Origin: Ignavibacteria bacterium
GTDB taxonomy: Bacteria > Bacteroidota > Ignavibacteria > Kapaibacteriales > UBA961
Assembly (NCBI GenBank): GCA_947491315.1
Contig: CANLII010000008.1
Location: forward strand, 1 to 64,000
Direction of reading: 5' to 3'
DNA length: 64,000 nucleotides
Positions within the stretch are counted from its first letter, which is position 1. Each line of letters opens with the position of its first letter. Below the pieces are notes generated by a model. That model was not told where the DNA came from and ran no database searches. It was given only the letters and a program-made list of their open reading frames with translations. Positions 39,612 to 50,017 of the stretch are shown here, in pieces. The translations under genes and the position numbers were made by a program.

Positions 39612-40789
39612 TCTACAGAAACTCCTGCTTGATTTTGTTTACGCTCTGCATTGATTGCAACTGCTTTCTTCATTTGATTGGTGATGATGAGAAAGAGGCA
39701 TGATAAAACAAAAACACCAAGTGCAGTACCTGCAGCAATTGTCAATCTTTTGGGTCTGGACTTCTTGAATGCAGGTTTTGCATAGTCAAGTACATACATG
39801 GTTGGTGCTTCTCTAATTTCATCCAATTTTGCTTGTTCAAGCATGGGCATGAGAAATGCCTTGACTTTCGACATTGCCTCATATTCAGTGAAAAGCTTCA
39901 TGTACTTGGCCCCGACTTTAAGACCATCTCTCAGTGCGAAATTTCCAGCAAAACCAGGTTTATTTTCAGCTTTATATACTTGTTCTTTCATTTCACTTAA
40001 GAGTTTTTCCCCTGCAATCGTGGAGGGATCTTTTTCACCATAGGTATTTTTTAGAAGCTCAAGCTGGATTTCTTGTTTCATTGCTGAAGCTTTCAAAGTT
40101 GCCAATGCTTCAGAAACCGCCTGGGCTTGGTCAAGAGGGGAGAATACAAGACTCTGAGAAGAAAACTTTCCCAATTCCTGTGCAATCGAATTCAAAATTG
40201 AATCTGTTCTTTTAAATCTCATGTCCATATATGCACGATTGGTTTCAGCTTCTGCCTTTTGCATGCGAAGAGAGATATTATTAGCGATTCTCACCACATC
40301 ATTAGCCATCTTGGCCGCTTTTTCTTTGTCTTTGGAAAGAATTGTGACATTATAGTTACCTTCGGGAGATAGCTCCACTTCATAGTTCGAAAGGAACTCT
40401 TTATATAACTCCTCTTTATCATCTTTGGGTAACTCATATTCGGCTGAAAGTTCATATGTATTGATGAGAGTATCCATTAAACTTCTTGAATTCAGAATGA
40501 CCATATAAGAATATGATTCCCCTTTATTCATCTTTCCAAGTCCCAAGTCTTTCAATGCACTAGATACATTACCCATCATTCCGCTAATCATTGAATTTGC
40601 ATTGTTTGGAGGTACGAAAGTCACTGTTGAAGCATACCAATTGGGAAGAGTCCATGAAATTCCGAATGCAGTTAAGCCTGAAAGTATGGTCAATATGAAG
40701 AGAATCCATTTTTTGGCTGACAAAATTCCTAAGAATTCGGCGCCATCCAATGACAATGAAGTTCGTTTGTTCAAGATGGGTTCTTGCAT
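39608..40789 (-). CDS. Wzz/chain-length determinant family protein
   Basis: Two flanking TM helices, NWYASTVTFVPP, long coiled middle, C-terminal Pro-rich region before second TM. Confidence 0.85.
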   Translation of the reverse strand: MQEPILNKRTSLSLDGAEFLGILSAKKWILFILTILSGLTAFGISWTLPNWYASTVTFVPPNNANSMISGMMGNVSSALKDLGLGKMNKGESYSYMVILNSRSLMDTLINTYELSAEYELPKDDKEELYKEFLSNYEVELSPEGNYNVTILSKDKEKAAKMANDVVRIANNISLRMQKAEAETNRAYMDMRFKRTDSILNSIAQELGKFSSQSLVFSPLDQAQAVSEALATLKASAMKQEIQLELLKNTYGEKDPSTIAGEKLLSEMKEQVYKAENKPGFAGNFALRDGLKVGAKYMKLFTEYEAMSKVKAFLMPMLEQAKLDEIREAPTMYVLDYAKPAFKKSRPKRLTIAAGTALGVFVLSCLFLIITNQMKKAVAINAERKQNQAGVSVE

Positions 40790-40958
40790 TGAAATGCTCT
40801 GTGTGTAAACAAGAATTTGGCAAATTTACAAAAAATGAGAGCATTTTACCTTGATTCTCATCATTAATCATGTATATAAAATGTAACATCTCTGATGGTA
40901 CTTCCGTCTTCGATTGGCATTTTACATCATATTTCACCTTCGAGTACCATTAAATTCT

Positions 40959-43028
40959 ATGGGAAATCTCTCAATTGCAATTCGTTCAATACCGTATACA
41001 TTGCTTTTTAGTGTATCTGGTTATGTATTTGCAGGAACCTTTTTCGCATCTCTGATCATCTTTTTGATCTTCTTCGATGTGGGTTCCAATGAATTCCCAT
41101 GGTATTTGGGATTTGCCTTTCATGTATCTCTTGAACTGTTACTATTAGGATATGTACAAAAGGACAAACTATGGTTTAAGAACATTGCCTTCATGCGTGA
41201 TAGTGAGACCATTATAGAGGATATGAAGTCATTGGCCATCATCATTGGCATGGCTGGTTTATTAAATGTTTTAGGTTTATTTGATACTATAATCAGTTTT
41301 AAAAACAATGTGTTTTCACTTGCTGTAAGTATTTTATATGCAGGATATATGGGGATTGTCTTTGGAATGAGTTCATCTTTATTATTCAGATTGATGACAC
41401 AAAGACCTCATGCATTGTCTAACAAACTTACCTTATGGATTATAGGATTATCTGGGATTACTCTTTTCCTACAATTGTTTTTTTATACGACATTGCAAGT
41501 TGTCATCCATATCACTGCAGGCATCATCGGTTTATTTGGTTTCTATAATACCAAGGGTTTGCAATGGTTTTCGGAAATCACGAAAAAACAGAAAACAGAT
41601 CTTGCTTGGTCTTCAATCGTCATTGTTCTTTCAATTTCAATCATAGCAGGAAATTATCAGCATATAACATTTGTCGCATTGAATCAAATCATGTCAGTGG
41701 CAGAACCGTTCATATTTGCTATTGGAATTTGGCTCTTGTTGATTGCAGGTAGATTATCAATCATTGCCATAAATTCACTTCCAACGGCAGGATTAATCGA
41801 CAGAAAAACTTTGGAGTTCACTGCACTCTCAGAATTGACTGCAATTGCATCTACAACACAGAATTATCAGCAAATCCTTCAAAGTGCAGTTCATTTAATA
41901 GAAAAAGCGATAGAAGTGCGTGGACTATATGGAAAGATATGCATTCAAGATGGACAATTCGAAACATATCATGGGGAATTGGGTACAGAATTATCGATTA
42001 TACATTCAAATACAGAATTCATTTCTTGGAAGAGCGAACAATCTACAATTGGAAATCTTTTTGAAATACCAGAAAGTATGGATCCTCATAAGTTATTGAG
42101 AATACAGTCAATTGTATCATTAATTATTCAGATTGACCGCAATAAATATGCTGAGATTCTTTTAGCCCATGAAGAGCCTTATCATTTTACTCCTGAAGAT
42201 GAAATCATACTTTCGACATTTGTCGATAGTTTGAGAATTGCAATCATTAATGCTTCACTATTGACAATTGAAATTGAACATCAAAAGTTTGAACAAGAAA
42301 TGGAAATTGCAAGAGGAGTTCAGAACTCATTATTACCTCAACATATTCCTTCGCCTGCTCATTATTCCATTGCAGCATATTCAATGCCTTCTAGAATCGT
42401 AGGAGGTGATTTTTATGATGTATTTGAAATGGACAATGGAAATACCTGCATCATAATTGCAGATGTCTCAGGCAAGGGAATACCGGCTGCATTTTGGATG
42501 GCAACAATTCGTGGGATTTTACTGTCAGTACAACATGGTGAAAGTAGTTCCAAAGATATATTGATCCATTTACAGCGGTCATTGATAGATATTTTGGATC
42601 CTCAAGTGTTCATAACGGCTTCTTGTTTGATTCTGGAAAAGAGTTCAAACTCAATACAATATGCTAGAGCAGGTCATATGCCGCTCTTGCGCGTTCATGA
42701 GGAGACATTGACAGAATACATACCTCGTGGATTAGGAATCGGTTTGACTAAAAGTATCGAGCTCTTTGAAGAGAATTTGGAAGAGATATCACTGCAACTT
42801 GAAGACAATGACATGCTCATTTTGTTTACGGATGGTTTGACCGATATACCAATGCATGATAATGAGTCTGAGCAATATTCGTCAATGAAACGGTTTTTGC
42901 ATGAATCGAATATGAATCCGAAATCTCTGATTGAAGTTATAGATAGAGAGATTCAACTATTTCAAAAAAGCAACTTGGTTGACGATATCACGGTTATATC
43001 TGTCAAGAGAAATGCAATCAACCATTAA
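40959..43028 (+). CDS. Membrane PP2C-type (SpoIIE/RsbU) phosphatase with GAF-like domain
   Basis: N-terminal multi-TM; EMEIARGVQNSLLPQ; GGDFYDVFEMDNGNTCIIIADVSGKGIPAAFWMA; LFTDGLTD. Confidence 0.9.
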   Translation: MGNLSIAIRSIPYTLLFSVSGYVFAGTFFASLIIFLIFFDVGSNEFPWYLGFAFHVSLELLLLGYVQKDKLWFKNIAFMRDSETIIEDMKSLAIIIGMAGLLNVLGLFDTIISFKNNVFSLAVSILYAGYMGIVFGMSSSLLFRLMTQRPHALSNKLTLWIIGLSGITLFLQLFFYTTLQVVIHITAGIIGLFGFYNTKGLQWFSEITKKQKTDLAWSSIVIVLSISIIAGNYQHITFVALNQIMSVAEPFIFAIGIWLLLIAGRLSIIAINSLPTAGLIDRKTLEFTALSELTAIASTTQNYQQILQSAVHLIEKAIEVRGLYGKICIQDGQFETYHGELGTELSIIHSNTEFISWKSEQSTIGNLFEIPESMDPHKLLRIQSIVSLIIQIDRNKYAEILLAHEEPYHFTPEDEIILSTFVDSLRIAIINASLLTIEIEHQKFEQEMEIARGVQNSLLPQHIPSPAHYSIAAYSMPSRIVGGDFYDVFEMDNGNTCIIIADVSGKGIPAAFWMATIRGILLSVQHGESSSKDILIHLQRSLIDILDPQVFITASCLILEKSSNSIQYARAGHMPLLRVHEETLTEYIPRGLGIGLTKSIELFEENLEEISLQLEDNDMLILFTDGLTDIPMHDNESEQYSSMKRFLHESNMNPKSLIEVIDREIQLFQKSNLVDDITVISVKRNAINH

Positions 43029-43099
43029 ATATGGCTATTTCAGTGAAATTTCGTTGAGAAAAGCCTTTATTCGATACAAAAATAACCGATGATTTTCTG

Positions 43100-43107
43100 T
43101 ATTTTTG
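43100..43107 (+). promoter_or_regulatory. Candidate -7 box (TATTTTTG) upstream of metalloprotease 1
   Basis: TAnnTTTG match 50 nt before ATG 43157. Confidence 0.4.
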
Positions 43108-43156
43108 AATGCAATATATACTCAAATGAATGTTCACATTTTTACCTGATAGATTT

Positions 43157-45697
43157 ATGAAAATTTTCCTTATCCTCCTTTGTTCCATATTCTTCATGGA
43201 ATTCAGCATCGATGCCACAGCGCAATCATTCGATGCAAAAACCTTCATAAGTAATGGTAATGACTCGAAAATGCCCGAAATGCTCAAGCAATCAGTACAT
43301 ACATTCTCATTGGATAAAACTGTAGCGGGAAAGATATTCGGTTCATTTTCGAAAGATCTTCAATTACAAAATTTTCCAATCGGCATGAATGCGAATGGTA
43401 CTGTTGACCTATCTCTTTCACAATCTGTGATAGATGCCAATACCATCATCATGATAGGTAATAAGAGGGTACCTGTTCCATCAATTACGACATATAATGG
43501 TCATATCAAAGGTGAGAATGGATCAACCGTATTGATTACCTATGCAGATGGGGAAATGTATGGTTGGATTTCAAGAGCAAATGGTACAACTGTTTCATTT
43601 GCACCTGAAGACATAAAAGCAGATATCAAGAAAGAACATGTGATGTATAATGAAAACTCATTACACTCCGCTTTAAACATGCCTGCAAAGTCTTGTGGTA
43701 CAGAAGAGTTTTCACATACAGGAATCAAAACTTGGGAAGTTGAAGCACAGCTCAAGAAAGGCGAAAAAGTTCTTGATAATCGCATGCTTGAACTGCAAAT
43801 AATTTTAGAATCTACCACAACATTTTTCACCAAGATTGCAACAAGAAATGAAACCAGAGCAACAAACCTCATGGTTTCAATGGCAAATGCGGTGAATACA
43901 TTGTATAGAAGAGAGTTAAATCTCAATATAGTTGTTCCATTGATCCAAATCTGGACTGACGATAATCCTGATCCATATCAAAATGATGGTGCGAATACTA
44001 TCGCCTTGCTCAATGAAATACAAAATAGATGGAGTAAAATTACCAATAGAACTCGTGACATTGTACATTGTTTCGATGCTATGGGTAATTCACAAGCAGG
44101 CGCAGGAGTTGTTGCAGGTATTGCAAATGGAATCGGTGCTTTATGCAATGGTTCACTTTCAAATGCATATTCAGTGACAGGTGTATCTGCATTTGCAAAT
44201 CTTCCTTTGATCACATATATGAAAGATGTGTCAACAATGGCTCATGAGCTAGGACATAATATGGGTTCATATCATACTCATAATTGTGGTGAATGGAAAC
44301 CAGCACTCGATTCATGTCTTTCCAGTGGTCCAAGCTATGTCGGTAAGATTTCTTATTCTTCTGAAACATGTAATACCGGAGCACCAAAACCAATACCCGG
44401 TTCAATCATGAGTTATTGTGATTTAACCAATTCCACAGGATCTGTACCATTCACATTTCTTCCAAGAGTGTATGAATTCCTCAGAGCAAGACTTGAAAAC
44501 AGTAAATGTATCACAGAAGCACAGAATGCTCAGATCAAAATGATTGGACCTTGGGGCAATCAGACTTTAATTTCTGGAAGAACAACATTGGTTGAATGGA
44601 CTTCAGTAAAAGTCAATAGTGTGAAAGTACAATTTTCAACCGATGGTGGAGGAAATTGGAGTGAAATCGCAACAGGAATTCCAGCTGCATCTTCAAGCAT
44701 GATCAATGGTCAAGGCGCATATCAATGGACCATTCCAAATATTGCCACAACTGCAGGAAGACTGCGTGTGGTTGACATGGCAAATCCTGATATCAATGAT
44801 ACTTCTTGGGTAAATTTCAGAATCGTTGCACCAAGTTTGAATCTTTCCACGAATCTTGATGGCAAAGCATTTGGACAAACTGAAAACACTCCGGTGCAAT
44901 GGGCAAAAACAAATGTTGACACTGTACTCGTGATGTTTTCCAAAGACAATGCTTCAACATGGGAGACTTTAGCCAAACAGACCGGATCTACCTACACATT
45001 CGCAATTCCGAATATTGATGCTGAAAAATGCTGGATTCGCATAGCTGATGCAAGTAATATGTCTCTTGTATCGCAGACAGGACCATTCTCCATTGGCAAA
45101 GAAGAATTAACATTGATCAATCCCAAAGGTGGAGAGACACTTTGCGCCAATAAGCGTTTTGTAATCGCATGGACATATAAAAACCTGGCTAATTCCAAGT
45201 TACTTGTCCAATATTCAAATGCAGGCGGAGCATGGCTGAATATTTCGGCGGCAAATGGCGTTGATCCATGGTCAAGCGTATTTGGCTTTACACCACCTTC
45301 AATCAAAAGCGATTCTATTGTCATTAGAGTCATCAGCAGAACAGATAGTACCGTAATTGCAAGCTCAGGATATATTTCAGTATCAAATGAAGCAGGATGT
45401 GTAGCAACTTCGCTCGAAGAAGACCCAACCATGCCAAGCTTGCTTGTAGCGCCGAATCCAATTACAGGAAATACATTCACCGTCACAATCAATGCACCTA
45501 TTGCATGTGGCAATGGAACTCTTTCACTTACCTCATTGAGTGGATCAACCGTTCATATTTTCGGAAATACATATTCATTTGTTCAAGGAATGCATGCAAT
45601 GGAACTCAGTTTACCGAGCATAAGTTCAGGTAGATACTTCTTGACATTGCAATGTAATGGAAGAAGATTAAGCATTCCTGTATCAATTGAGAACTAA
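43157..45697 (+). CDS. Secreted metzincin-type metalloprotease with T9SS-type C-terminal sorting domain (copy 1)
   Basis: Zn motif HELGHNMGSYH (44243-44275), downstream SIMSYC Met-turn, C-terminal APNPITGNTFTV...SGRYFLTLQCNGRRLSIPVSIEN. Confidence 0.88.
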   Translation: MKIFLILLCSIFFMEFSIDATAQSFDAKTFISNGNDSKMPEMLKQSVHTFSLDKTVAGKIFGSFSKDLQLQNFPIGMNANGTVDLSLSQSVIDANTIIMIGNKRVPVPSITTYNGHIKGENGSTVLITYADGEMYGWISRANGTTVSFAPEDIKADIKKEHVMYNENSLHSALNMPAKSCGTEEFSHTGIKTWEVEAQLKKGEKVLDNRMLELQIILESTTTFFTKIATRNETRATNLMVSMANAVNTLYRRELNLNIVVPLIQIWTDDNPDPYQNDGANTIALLNEIQNRWSKITNRTRDIVHCFDAMGNSQAGAGVVAGIANGIGALCNGSLSNAYSVTGVSAFANLPLITYMKDVSTMAHELGHNMGSYHTHNCGEWKPALDSCLSSGPSYVGKISYSSETCNTGAPKPIPGSIMSYCDLTNSTGSVPFTFLPRVYEFLRARLENSKCITEAQNAQIKMIGPWGNQTLISGRTTLVEWTSVKVNSVKVQFSTDGGGNWSEIATGIPAASSSMINGQGAYQWTIPNIATTAGRLRVVDMANPDINDTSWVNFRIVAPSLNLSTNLDGKAFGQTENTPVQWAKTNVDTVLVMFSKDNASTWETLAKQTGSTYTFAIPNIDAEKCWIRIADASNMSLVSQTGPFSIGKEELTLINPKGGETLCANKRFVIAWTYKNLANSKLLVQYSNAGGAWLNISAANGVDPWSSVFGFTPPSIKSDSIVIRVISRTDSTVIASSGYISVSNEAGCVATSLEEDPTMPSLLVAPNPITGNTFTVTINAPIACGNGTLSLTSLSGSTVHIFGNTYSFVQGMHAMELSLPSISSGRYFLTLQCNGRRLSIPVSIEN

Positions 45698-45698
45698 T

Positions 45699-48206
45699 AT
45701 GGATTATCGATCTATTCTCCACATGTTCATCTGTTTATTGTTAGTCATCCCCATGCTTGGTAAGACTAATGATGCAACCAAAGGGATGAAGATACTACCA
45801 CCATTGTCTTTATTGTCTGCTGAGCATCAAACTCATGCCAAGACATATTCCATTAATAAAACATGGTCGGTGGAAGCATTCACGCAATCGGGCAATTCAT
45901 TTCGAATTGATCAATTTCCAATTTCATTGACTGAAAATGGAAGTATTCAATTTGAACTTTCTCCATCTGTAATCGATGGTTCGACAGAAATCATGGTTGG
46001 TTTCAAACGCATTCCCGCTCCGGATGTGAGAACATATACAGGAACCATTATTGGGGAACCGGGGTCTAATGTCGTGATGTCTTTTGCAAATGGAATTCTT
46101 CGTGGATGGATAGAAAGAGTCGATGGAAGTAGAGTCAGTATAGCGCCTTCTGAAGGTTCTACGGAAATACATCTACTCTATGATGCGGAAATTGTAGCTG
46201 ATCTCAGAAAAGATGCAGGTTCATGCATGACCGATGAATCGTCAATCACCATTCCCACTCCTGAAGATTTGTATAAAACTCTTGGTAAGGTTGAGTCCGT
46301 TAAAGGCACTAATCTTCTCGAATTGCAGGTGATTGTTGAAGCTACTTCATCCTTTTTCAATGGTCCCGGAAGAAAAGATTCCATTCGCACTGCTGAATTC
46401 ATGATTGGATTAATGAATGGCGTGAATACGATTTACAGAAAAGAATTGAATGTCAATATCATCATACCAAGACTTCAAATATGGACAGCCACAACTCAAG
46501 ATCCATATGTAAGCAATGGGAATGCACCGGCACTTTTGGATGAAGTTCAAAATCGTTGGGGAAAGCTAACAACAATCAAACGCGATATTGTTCATTGTCT
46601 TGATGCCGTTCCAACCACTGGTGGTTTATTCGTTCTTGGGATTGCTAATGGAATTGGGAATATATGCTCCGGAAGTATTTCGGATGCATATTCTGTTTCA
46701 GGTATTTTCAAAAATGGCTTGGCAAAAATCGAAGATTATATGGGTGATATCGTGACGATTGCCCATGAACTCGGACATAATATAGGTTCATATCACACGC
46801 ATAATTGTCAATTCTGGCCACCAAGAGGACTTGACTCTTGTATGACAAGCGGAAGCGCATATCGTTCACGCTCAAACTATTCTCAGGAAGCTTGCTTTAA
46901 AAATTTACCAATGGTAAATCCAGGCTCCATCATGAGTTATTGTCATTTGACAAATCCCTCACGATCAGTTGCTTTTACATTTCTTCCAAGAGTTGCAACC
47001 TATCTCCGAAACTATATGGAGAGTCGTTCTTGCATTGAACCTGCAACCCAGCCAATTGTGAGAATGGTCTATCCATGGGGACAACAGTCCTTTGTTGTTG
47101 GCACTCAAACATCCATTGACTGGACCTCACATAGAGTCACTAATGTCAATATCGAATTCAGCACAGACGGTGGAACAAATTGGCGCACAATATTTGCTTC
47201 AAGACCTGCTGTTACCGAAGCAAATGGTACAGGTTCTTTTCTATGGACCATTCCTGACAATCCAACCACAAAAGGAAGAATCCGCATAGTAGATGTATCC
47301 AACGCTCAAATTCGTGATACTTCTTGGGCTGATTTCACCATTGCAAAAGCAACACTCACACTTACCAGTGACTTTCGATCAAAGAAATTTGGGATGAAAG
47401 AGAGAATTTCGCTCAATTGGACAAAAGCTCTTGTGGACCGCGTCCGCATTGAATTCTCATCCAATAATGGTTCAATATGGTCACTCATTCGCGATTCAGT
47501 GTCAAATACGACCTTCACCGTTGATATCCCTGATGTCGAATCTGAGAATTGTTTGTTCAGAATAGTGGATGTGGCAAATGGGAAACTCATCAGTCAATCA
47601 GCATTATTTGAGATTGGAAAAGAGCAATTGGCATTATTGCAACCGGCAAATAATGATACGCTTTGTTTGGGTAAGCCATATACTATTACTTGGTCGCAAA
47701 CATTTATGTCCAATAGCAAGATATTCATAGAATATAGAAATGTTGGGCAAACAACTTGGAAAAGAGTTTCCCTCTTGGGTCATGATGCAGATTCTGCCAA
47801 ATTCGCTTGGACACTCAATAATGTTACAGCAGGTACATATCAATTCAGAACTGTTTATAGACAAGATACATCGCTATCAACGATACCTATCAATCTTTTC
47901 ATTAGCAGTGAAGGTTCTTGTGCCACGGCTGCAAGCATCAGTGATCTAGATTATTCTGCATTCACTTTGTTCCCAAATCCATCCAGTGAATTCGTAAAGA
48001 TTATACCAACTAAGGAAATGTGTGTCAATCCAAAAATGATCATCTCTGACATTGCAGGAAGCTCCATGGTTGAAATGATGGATCTAACACTGCATAGCGC
48101 GAGTGGTACCGATATTTCTGTAAAACACTTGACTTCAGGCACATATTATATCACGCTCATTTGTAATGATCGCAGATATACGCAAAGTTTCACCATTCTA
48201 CGATAA
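45699..48206 (+). CDS. Secreted metzincin-type metalloprotease with T9SS-type C-terminal sorting domain (copy 2)
   Basis: Zn motif HELGHNIGSYH (46764-46796), SIMSYC, C-terminal LFPNPSSEFVKI...SGTYYITLICNDRRYTQSFTILR; co-linear with upstream gene. Confidence 0.88.
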   Translation: MDYRSILHMFICLLLVIPMLGKTNDATKGMKILPPLSLLSAEHQTHAKTYSINKTWSVEAFTQSGNSFRIDQFPISLTENGSIQFELSPSVIDGSTEIMVGFKRIPAPDVRTYTGTIIGEPGSNVVMSFANGILRGWIERVDGSRVSIAPSEGSTEIHLLYDAEIVADLRKDAGSCMTDESSITIPTPEDLYKTLGKVESVKGTNLLELQVIVEATSSFFNGPGRKDSIRTAEFMIGLMNGVNTIYRKELNVNIIIPRLQIWTATTQDPYVSNGNAPALLDEVQNRWGKLTTIKRDIVHCLDAVPTTGGLFVLGIANGIGNICSGSISDAYSVSGIFKNGLAKIEDYMGDIVTIAHELGHNIGSYHTHNCQFWPPRGLDSCMTSGSAYRSRSNYSQEACFKNLPMVNPGSIMSYCHLTNPSRSVAFTFLPRVATYLRNYMESRSCIEPATQPIVRMVYPWGQQSFVVGTQTSIDWTSHRVTNVNIEFSTDGGTNWRTIFASRPAVTEANGTGSFLWTIPDNPTTKGRIRIVDVSNAQIRDTSWADFTIAKATLTLTSDFRSKKFGMKERISLNWTKALVDRVRIEFSSNNGSIWSLIRDSVSNTTFTVDIPDVESENCLFRIVDVANGKLISQSALFEIGKEQLALLQPANNDTLCLGKPYTITWSQTFMSNSKIFIEYRNVGQTTWKRVSLLGHDADSAKFAWTLNNVTAGTYQFRTVYRQDTSLSTIPINLFISSEGSCATAASISDLDYSAFTLFPNPSSEFVKIIPTKEMCVNPKMIISDIAGSSMVEMMDLTLHSASGTDISVKHLTSGTYYITLICNDRRYTQSFTILR

Positions 48207-48225
48207 TTCGGATAGATAATTCACC

Positions 48226-49122
48226 ATGTTACAATCACTGATTGCCGCATCATTACCATATATCCCCAAAGCAATAGTTAAGTCAGTTGCATCTCGTTAC
48301 ATTGCCGGCTCAACATTACGGGAAGCTGTTCAAACAGTCCAAGCACTTGAAAAGAAAGGTGCTTCATCCACAATTGATGTGCTCGGTGAATTCGTTACCA
48401 CCAAAGAGCGATCACTTCACGAATATGAAAGTTCAAAAGCTGTTTTATCTGCTATCAATCAATATAAATTGCCTACATATTTATCGGTGAAGCCAACATC
48501 ACTTGGATTGGGTATAGACCCTGAATTTGCCTATGAGAATATCAGTTCTTTAGTGAATATGGCTAAAGAATTTGGCGCATTTGTTCGTATGGACATGGAG
48601 AATACACCCTATACCACACAAACTATTGACATGTACCGAAGATTGCGTCATGAAGGATTTGATAATTGTGGAATAGTGATTCAAGCCTATTTACAGAGAA
48701 GCGAATCAGATATTCTATCTCTTCTCGATCTAGATCCCAATATCAGATTATGCAAGGGGATTTATAGAGAGAATCCGGAAATAGCATTTACAAATCCTGA
48801 TGATATTCGGAATAATTATAAAAAGCTTCTTCGGCTCCTGTTAAAGCATGCTTCAAAGACAGGGATAGCAACGCATGATGATATACTTATCAATGATGCA
48901 ATGAATGTGATTGAAACAGAAAATGTCAACAAAGAAACATATGAATTTCAAATGTTGCTCGGAGTTCGCGAGGAGAGAAGAGATGCAATTTTACGCCTTG
49001 GACATCACATGAGAATTTATGTACCATTTGGGGAAGATTGGTATGGCTATTCGACAAGAAGACTCAAAGAAAACCCACAAGTGGCGGGTTATGTATTCAA
49101 AGCAATGTTTAAGAAAGGATGA
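48226..49122 (+). CDS. Proline dehydrogenase
   Basis: RLCKGIYRENPEIAF; ATHDD; FQMLLGVREERRDAIL; YVPFGEDWYGYSTRRLKENP. Confidence 0.92.
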   Translation: MLQSLIAASLPYIPKAIVKSVASRYIAGSTLREAVQTVQALEKKGASSTIDVLGEFVTTKERSLHEYESSKAVLSAINQYKLPTYLSVKPTSLGLGIDPEFAYENISSLVNMAKEFGAFVRMDMENTPYTTQTIDMYRRLRHEGFDNCGIVIQAYLQRSESDILSLLDLDPNIRLCKGIYRENPEIAFTNPDDIRNNYKKLLRLLLKHASKTGIATHDDILINDAMNVIETENVNKETYEFQMLLGVREERRDAILRLGHHMRIYVPFGEDWYGYSTRRLKENPQVAGYVFKAMFKKG

Positions 49123-49123
49123 T

Positions 49124-50014
49124 ATGCGAAAACTATTCATCCCATTCATCATTACTATCATCATACTCCTCCAACCATTATTTGGTTGTACAAAACCTCC
49201 GGAAGATCTTCGTCCACTCTCCATTGCCACTTTCAATATAGCTTGGCTTGGTGATGGTGAAGGGAAGGATATGATACCAAGAACGAAAGAACAGTATACA
49301 TTGATTGCCGATATCATTAATGAAACATCTGCAGATATCATTGCCTTGCAAGAAATTGAAAACATGCAAGCACTGAATCAATTGCTTGTGCATTTACCCG
49401 ATTATACTGCCGTACTCGGTTCCAGTGGCAAGTCACAAAATGTTGGATTCATGTATAAAAAATCACTCAATGTAGAGTCCATTGGTGAATATATCCCGAT
49501 AGCCATTGATCCAAATCGTAATAGACCCGGATATGTGGTTAAAGTCAAAAAAGGGAATTTTGATTGTTTTTTGATGTCTGTTCATTTTAAATCTACATCA
49601 AGATTTGACTCAACCGATGAGATGCGTATAGAGTCACGCCGGGTGAGAAGAGAACAGTCCCAAAAAGCCATGGCATGGATAGATTCAATGAAATCCAATA
49701 ATGTAGATCAAGACATTTACATAGTTGGAGATTTGAATGATTTCCCCAAAAGAGAAAAAGAACCAACTCTTCAAGCATTGACAGCTTCATCAGAAGTCGT
49801 TTTTCTCACTGCAGAGATGAAAAGTTGCAAATTTCAGAACTTCTATGTCATAGATCATATCATAGCCTCCAAGTCTGCACAAAAGCGCTTCATAACCAGT
49901 AGCGAACGCATTATTGATATTTTTTCCATGCATTCCAAAGAAGTGGCCGAGAAAATATCCGATCATTGCCCAATTGTCATGCAATTTGATGTCACACAAC
50001 CAGATAATGATTAA
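49124..50014 (+). CDS. Endonuclease/exonuclease/phosphatase family lipoprotein
   Basis: Lipobox QPLFGC; IATFNIAWLGDG; IIALQEIEN; DLNDF; SDHCPIVM. Confidence 0.87.
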   Translation: MRKLFIPFIITIIILLQPLFGCTKPPEDLRPLSIATFNIAWLGDGEGKDMIPRTKEQYTLIADIINETSADIIALQEIENMQALNQLLVHLPDYTAVLGSSGKSQNVGFMYKKSLNVESIGEYIPIAIDPNRNRPGYVVKVKKGNFDCFLMSVHFKSTSRFDSTDEMRIESRRVRREQSQKAMAWIDSMKSNNVDQDIYIVGDLNDFPKREKEPTLQALTASSEVVFLTAEMKSCKFQNFYVIDHIIASKSAQKRFITSSERIIDIFSMHSKEVAEKISDHCPIVMQFDVTQPDND

Positions 50015-50017
50015 TCC

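Noticed and set aside
43077-43084. Minus-strand TATTTTTG box near 43.08 kb
   Set aside because: No minus-strand gene downstream; likely a chance match in AT-rich DNA.
44992-45513. 173-aa minus ORF inside metalloprotease 1
   Set aside because: Antisense to a strongly supported CDS; no motif or independent context.
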